DNA of 64,000 nucleotides from contig CAMPHF010000004.1 of the NCBI GenBank assembly GCA_946885915.1, positions 124,001-188,000 on the forward strand, written 5' to 3'. Of the stretch, positions 63,589-64,000 are shown piece by piece. The notes below the pieces were generated by a model. It saw nothing but the letters and a program-made list of their open reading frames with translations. It had not been told where the DNA came from and searched no databases. Position 1 is the first letter of the stretch; every line of letters starts with the position of its first letter. Both the position numbers and the translations under genes were made by a program. This DNA is from an uncultured Idiomarina sp. (GTDB lineage: Bacteria; Pseudomonadota; Gammaproteobacteria; Enterobacterales; Alteromonadaceae).

Positions 63589-64000
63589 TTAAGGCGTATA
63601 GCCCCATGCAGGTGGGGGCACTGGCACCGGCTGGGTGAGGTCAAAGTGGACTTCGAATTCACGACCTGGGCGGGTGAGTTTATAGCTGAAGCTGGTTGGT
63701 GTCGGAAAGCCCGCATGCCAAGTGTTTTGTTGCGAGGCCAACAAGCTGTGTTCAGCGAACAAATCTTTCGAAGCCTCATCCACCGGGAACTGTTGAGTTG
63801 TAGCAGTGCCGGCGTCAATGGTATGGCCGCCATAGGGCGATACGGCATCGGGCGAGCCGTCTTGATGCAAGTGAATATGCTGCAGCTGCAACCCTGTTGC
63901 GGTCGTGCTAATCACCCAAGTACGCGAGCGGTCGTCACCCACATGTAGTGGAATTTTCACCTCATTGGGTGCGCAATCGCGAATGTGCATCACAATGGGC
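63589..64000 (-). CDS. Hypothetical protein (partial, N-terminus outside window)
   Basis: C-terminal 136 residues of a protein whose beginning lies beyond 64000; the frame remains open to the edge (PIV before MHIRDCAPNEV). Visible sequence: KIPLHVGDDRSRTWVISTTA, LQLQHIHLHQDGSPD and FSYKLTRPGREFEVHFDLTQP (in parts), a predominantly beta protein. I recognise a conserved hypothetical pattern of marine gammaproteobacteria (H-VGDDRSRTW) but no functional family. It may carry a signal peptide outside the window. Precedes ltaE by 27 bp. Confidence 0.7.
   Translation of the reverse strand, partial: PIVMHIRDCAPNEVKIPLHVGDDRSRTWVISTTATGLQLQHIHLHQDGSPDAVSPYGGHTIDAGTATTQQFPVDEASKDLFAEHSLLASQQNTWHAGFPTPTSFSYKLTRPGREFEVHFDLTQPVPVPPPAWGYTP

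Overview
This window is a chromosomal stretch from a free-living, probably marine gammaproteobacterium of the Alteromonadales, and the Idiomarinaceae (Idiomarina/Aliidiomarina-like) fit best. That placement is inference from gene content: recC-recB-recD, dinB, rep, ubiK, comM, fpr, several S9 peptidases, many lipoproteins and a TonB-dependent receptor. There is no rRNA or marker gene to prove it. Coding density is very high, and many convergent gene pairs touch or overlap. I found no tRNA, rRNA, CRISPR array or intact insertion sequence.

Layout. 1-3513 (minus): the end of an RND efflux pump and its lipoprotein adaptor. 3616-5401 (minus): a GNAT acetyltransferase, a DUF547 protein and a DoxX-like membrane protein. 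5539-14289 (plus): a TonB-dependent receptor followed by a tight operon resembling the uncharacterised E. coli ydjX/ynjBCDF set. It holds a TVP38 membrane domain fused to a flavin disulfide reductase, a binding protein, a double permease, an ATPase and a CDP-alcohol phosphatidyltransferase. 14392-23761 (plus): recC-recB-recD with 4-bp overlaps. 24075-26279: katG behind a near-perfect OxyR half-site. 26360-32146: a glutamyl-endopeptidase-like S9 peptidase, a delta-class carbonic anhydrase and a two-component system.

32227-35835 (minus): a five-gene operon of CsgG-like, small lipoprotein, DUF4810, GNA1162/DUF799 and FemAB-like proteins, with no curli genes. 35977-36267 (minus): a small unknown gene behind a canonical LexA box. 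36351-43069: a 1-Cys peroxiredoxin, a double cupin, a YebC-family regulator and two lipoprotein S9 peptidases. 43152-50697: a glutathione transferase, MltC, an LPP20 lipoprotein, an amino-acid-type chemoreceptor, a DUF4399 protein, DNA polymerase IV and cytochrome c5. 50909-57370: a GAF-GAF-GGDEF-EAL protein, Rep helicase, UbiK, a lipoprotein and Fpr. 57403-60898: an outer-membrane protein, a two-motif aspartic protease, and two paralogous lipoproteins flanking an Rhs C-terminal remnant and an AT-rich two-helix membrane gene. 61023-64000: ComM, threonine aldolase and a partial unknown gene.

Most unusual signals: a 21-bp-periodic array of TGTCAnnTGACA palindromes inside the reductase gene, with the same 15-mer in the receptor gene of the same cluster; the SOS-controlled small gene; the Rhs scar with recently homogenised lipoprotein 3' ends; a terminator built from the 3' coding sequence of an opposing gene; and convergent genes whose stop codons share one palindrome.
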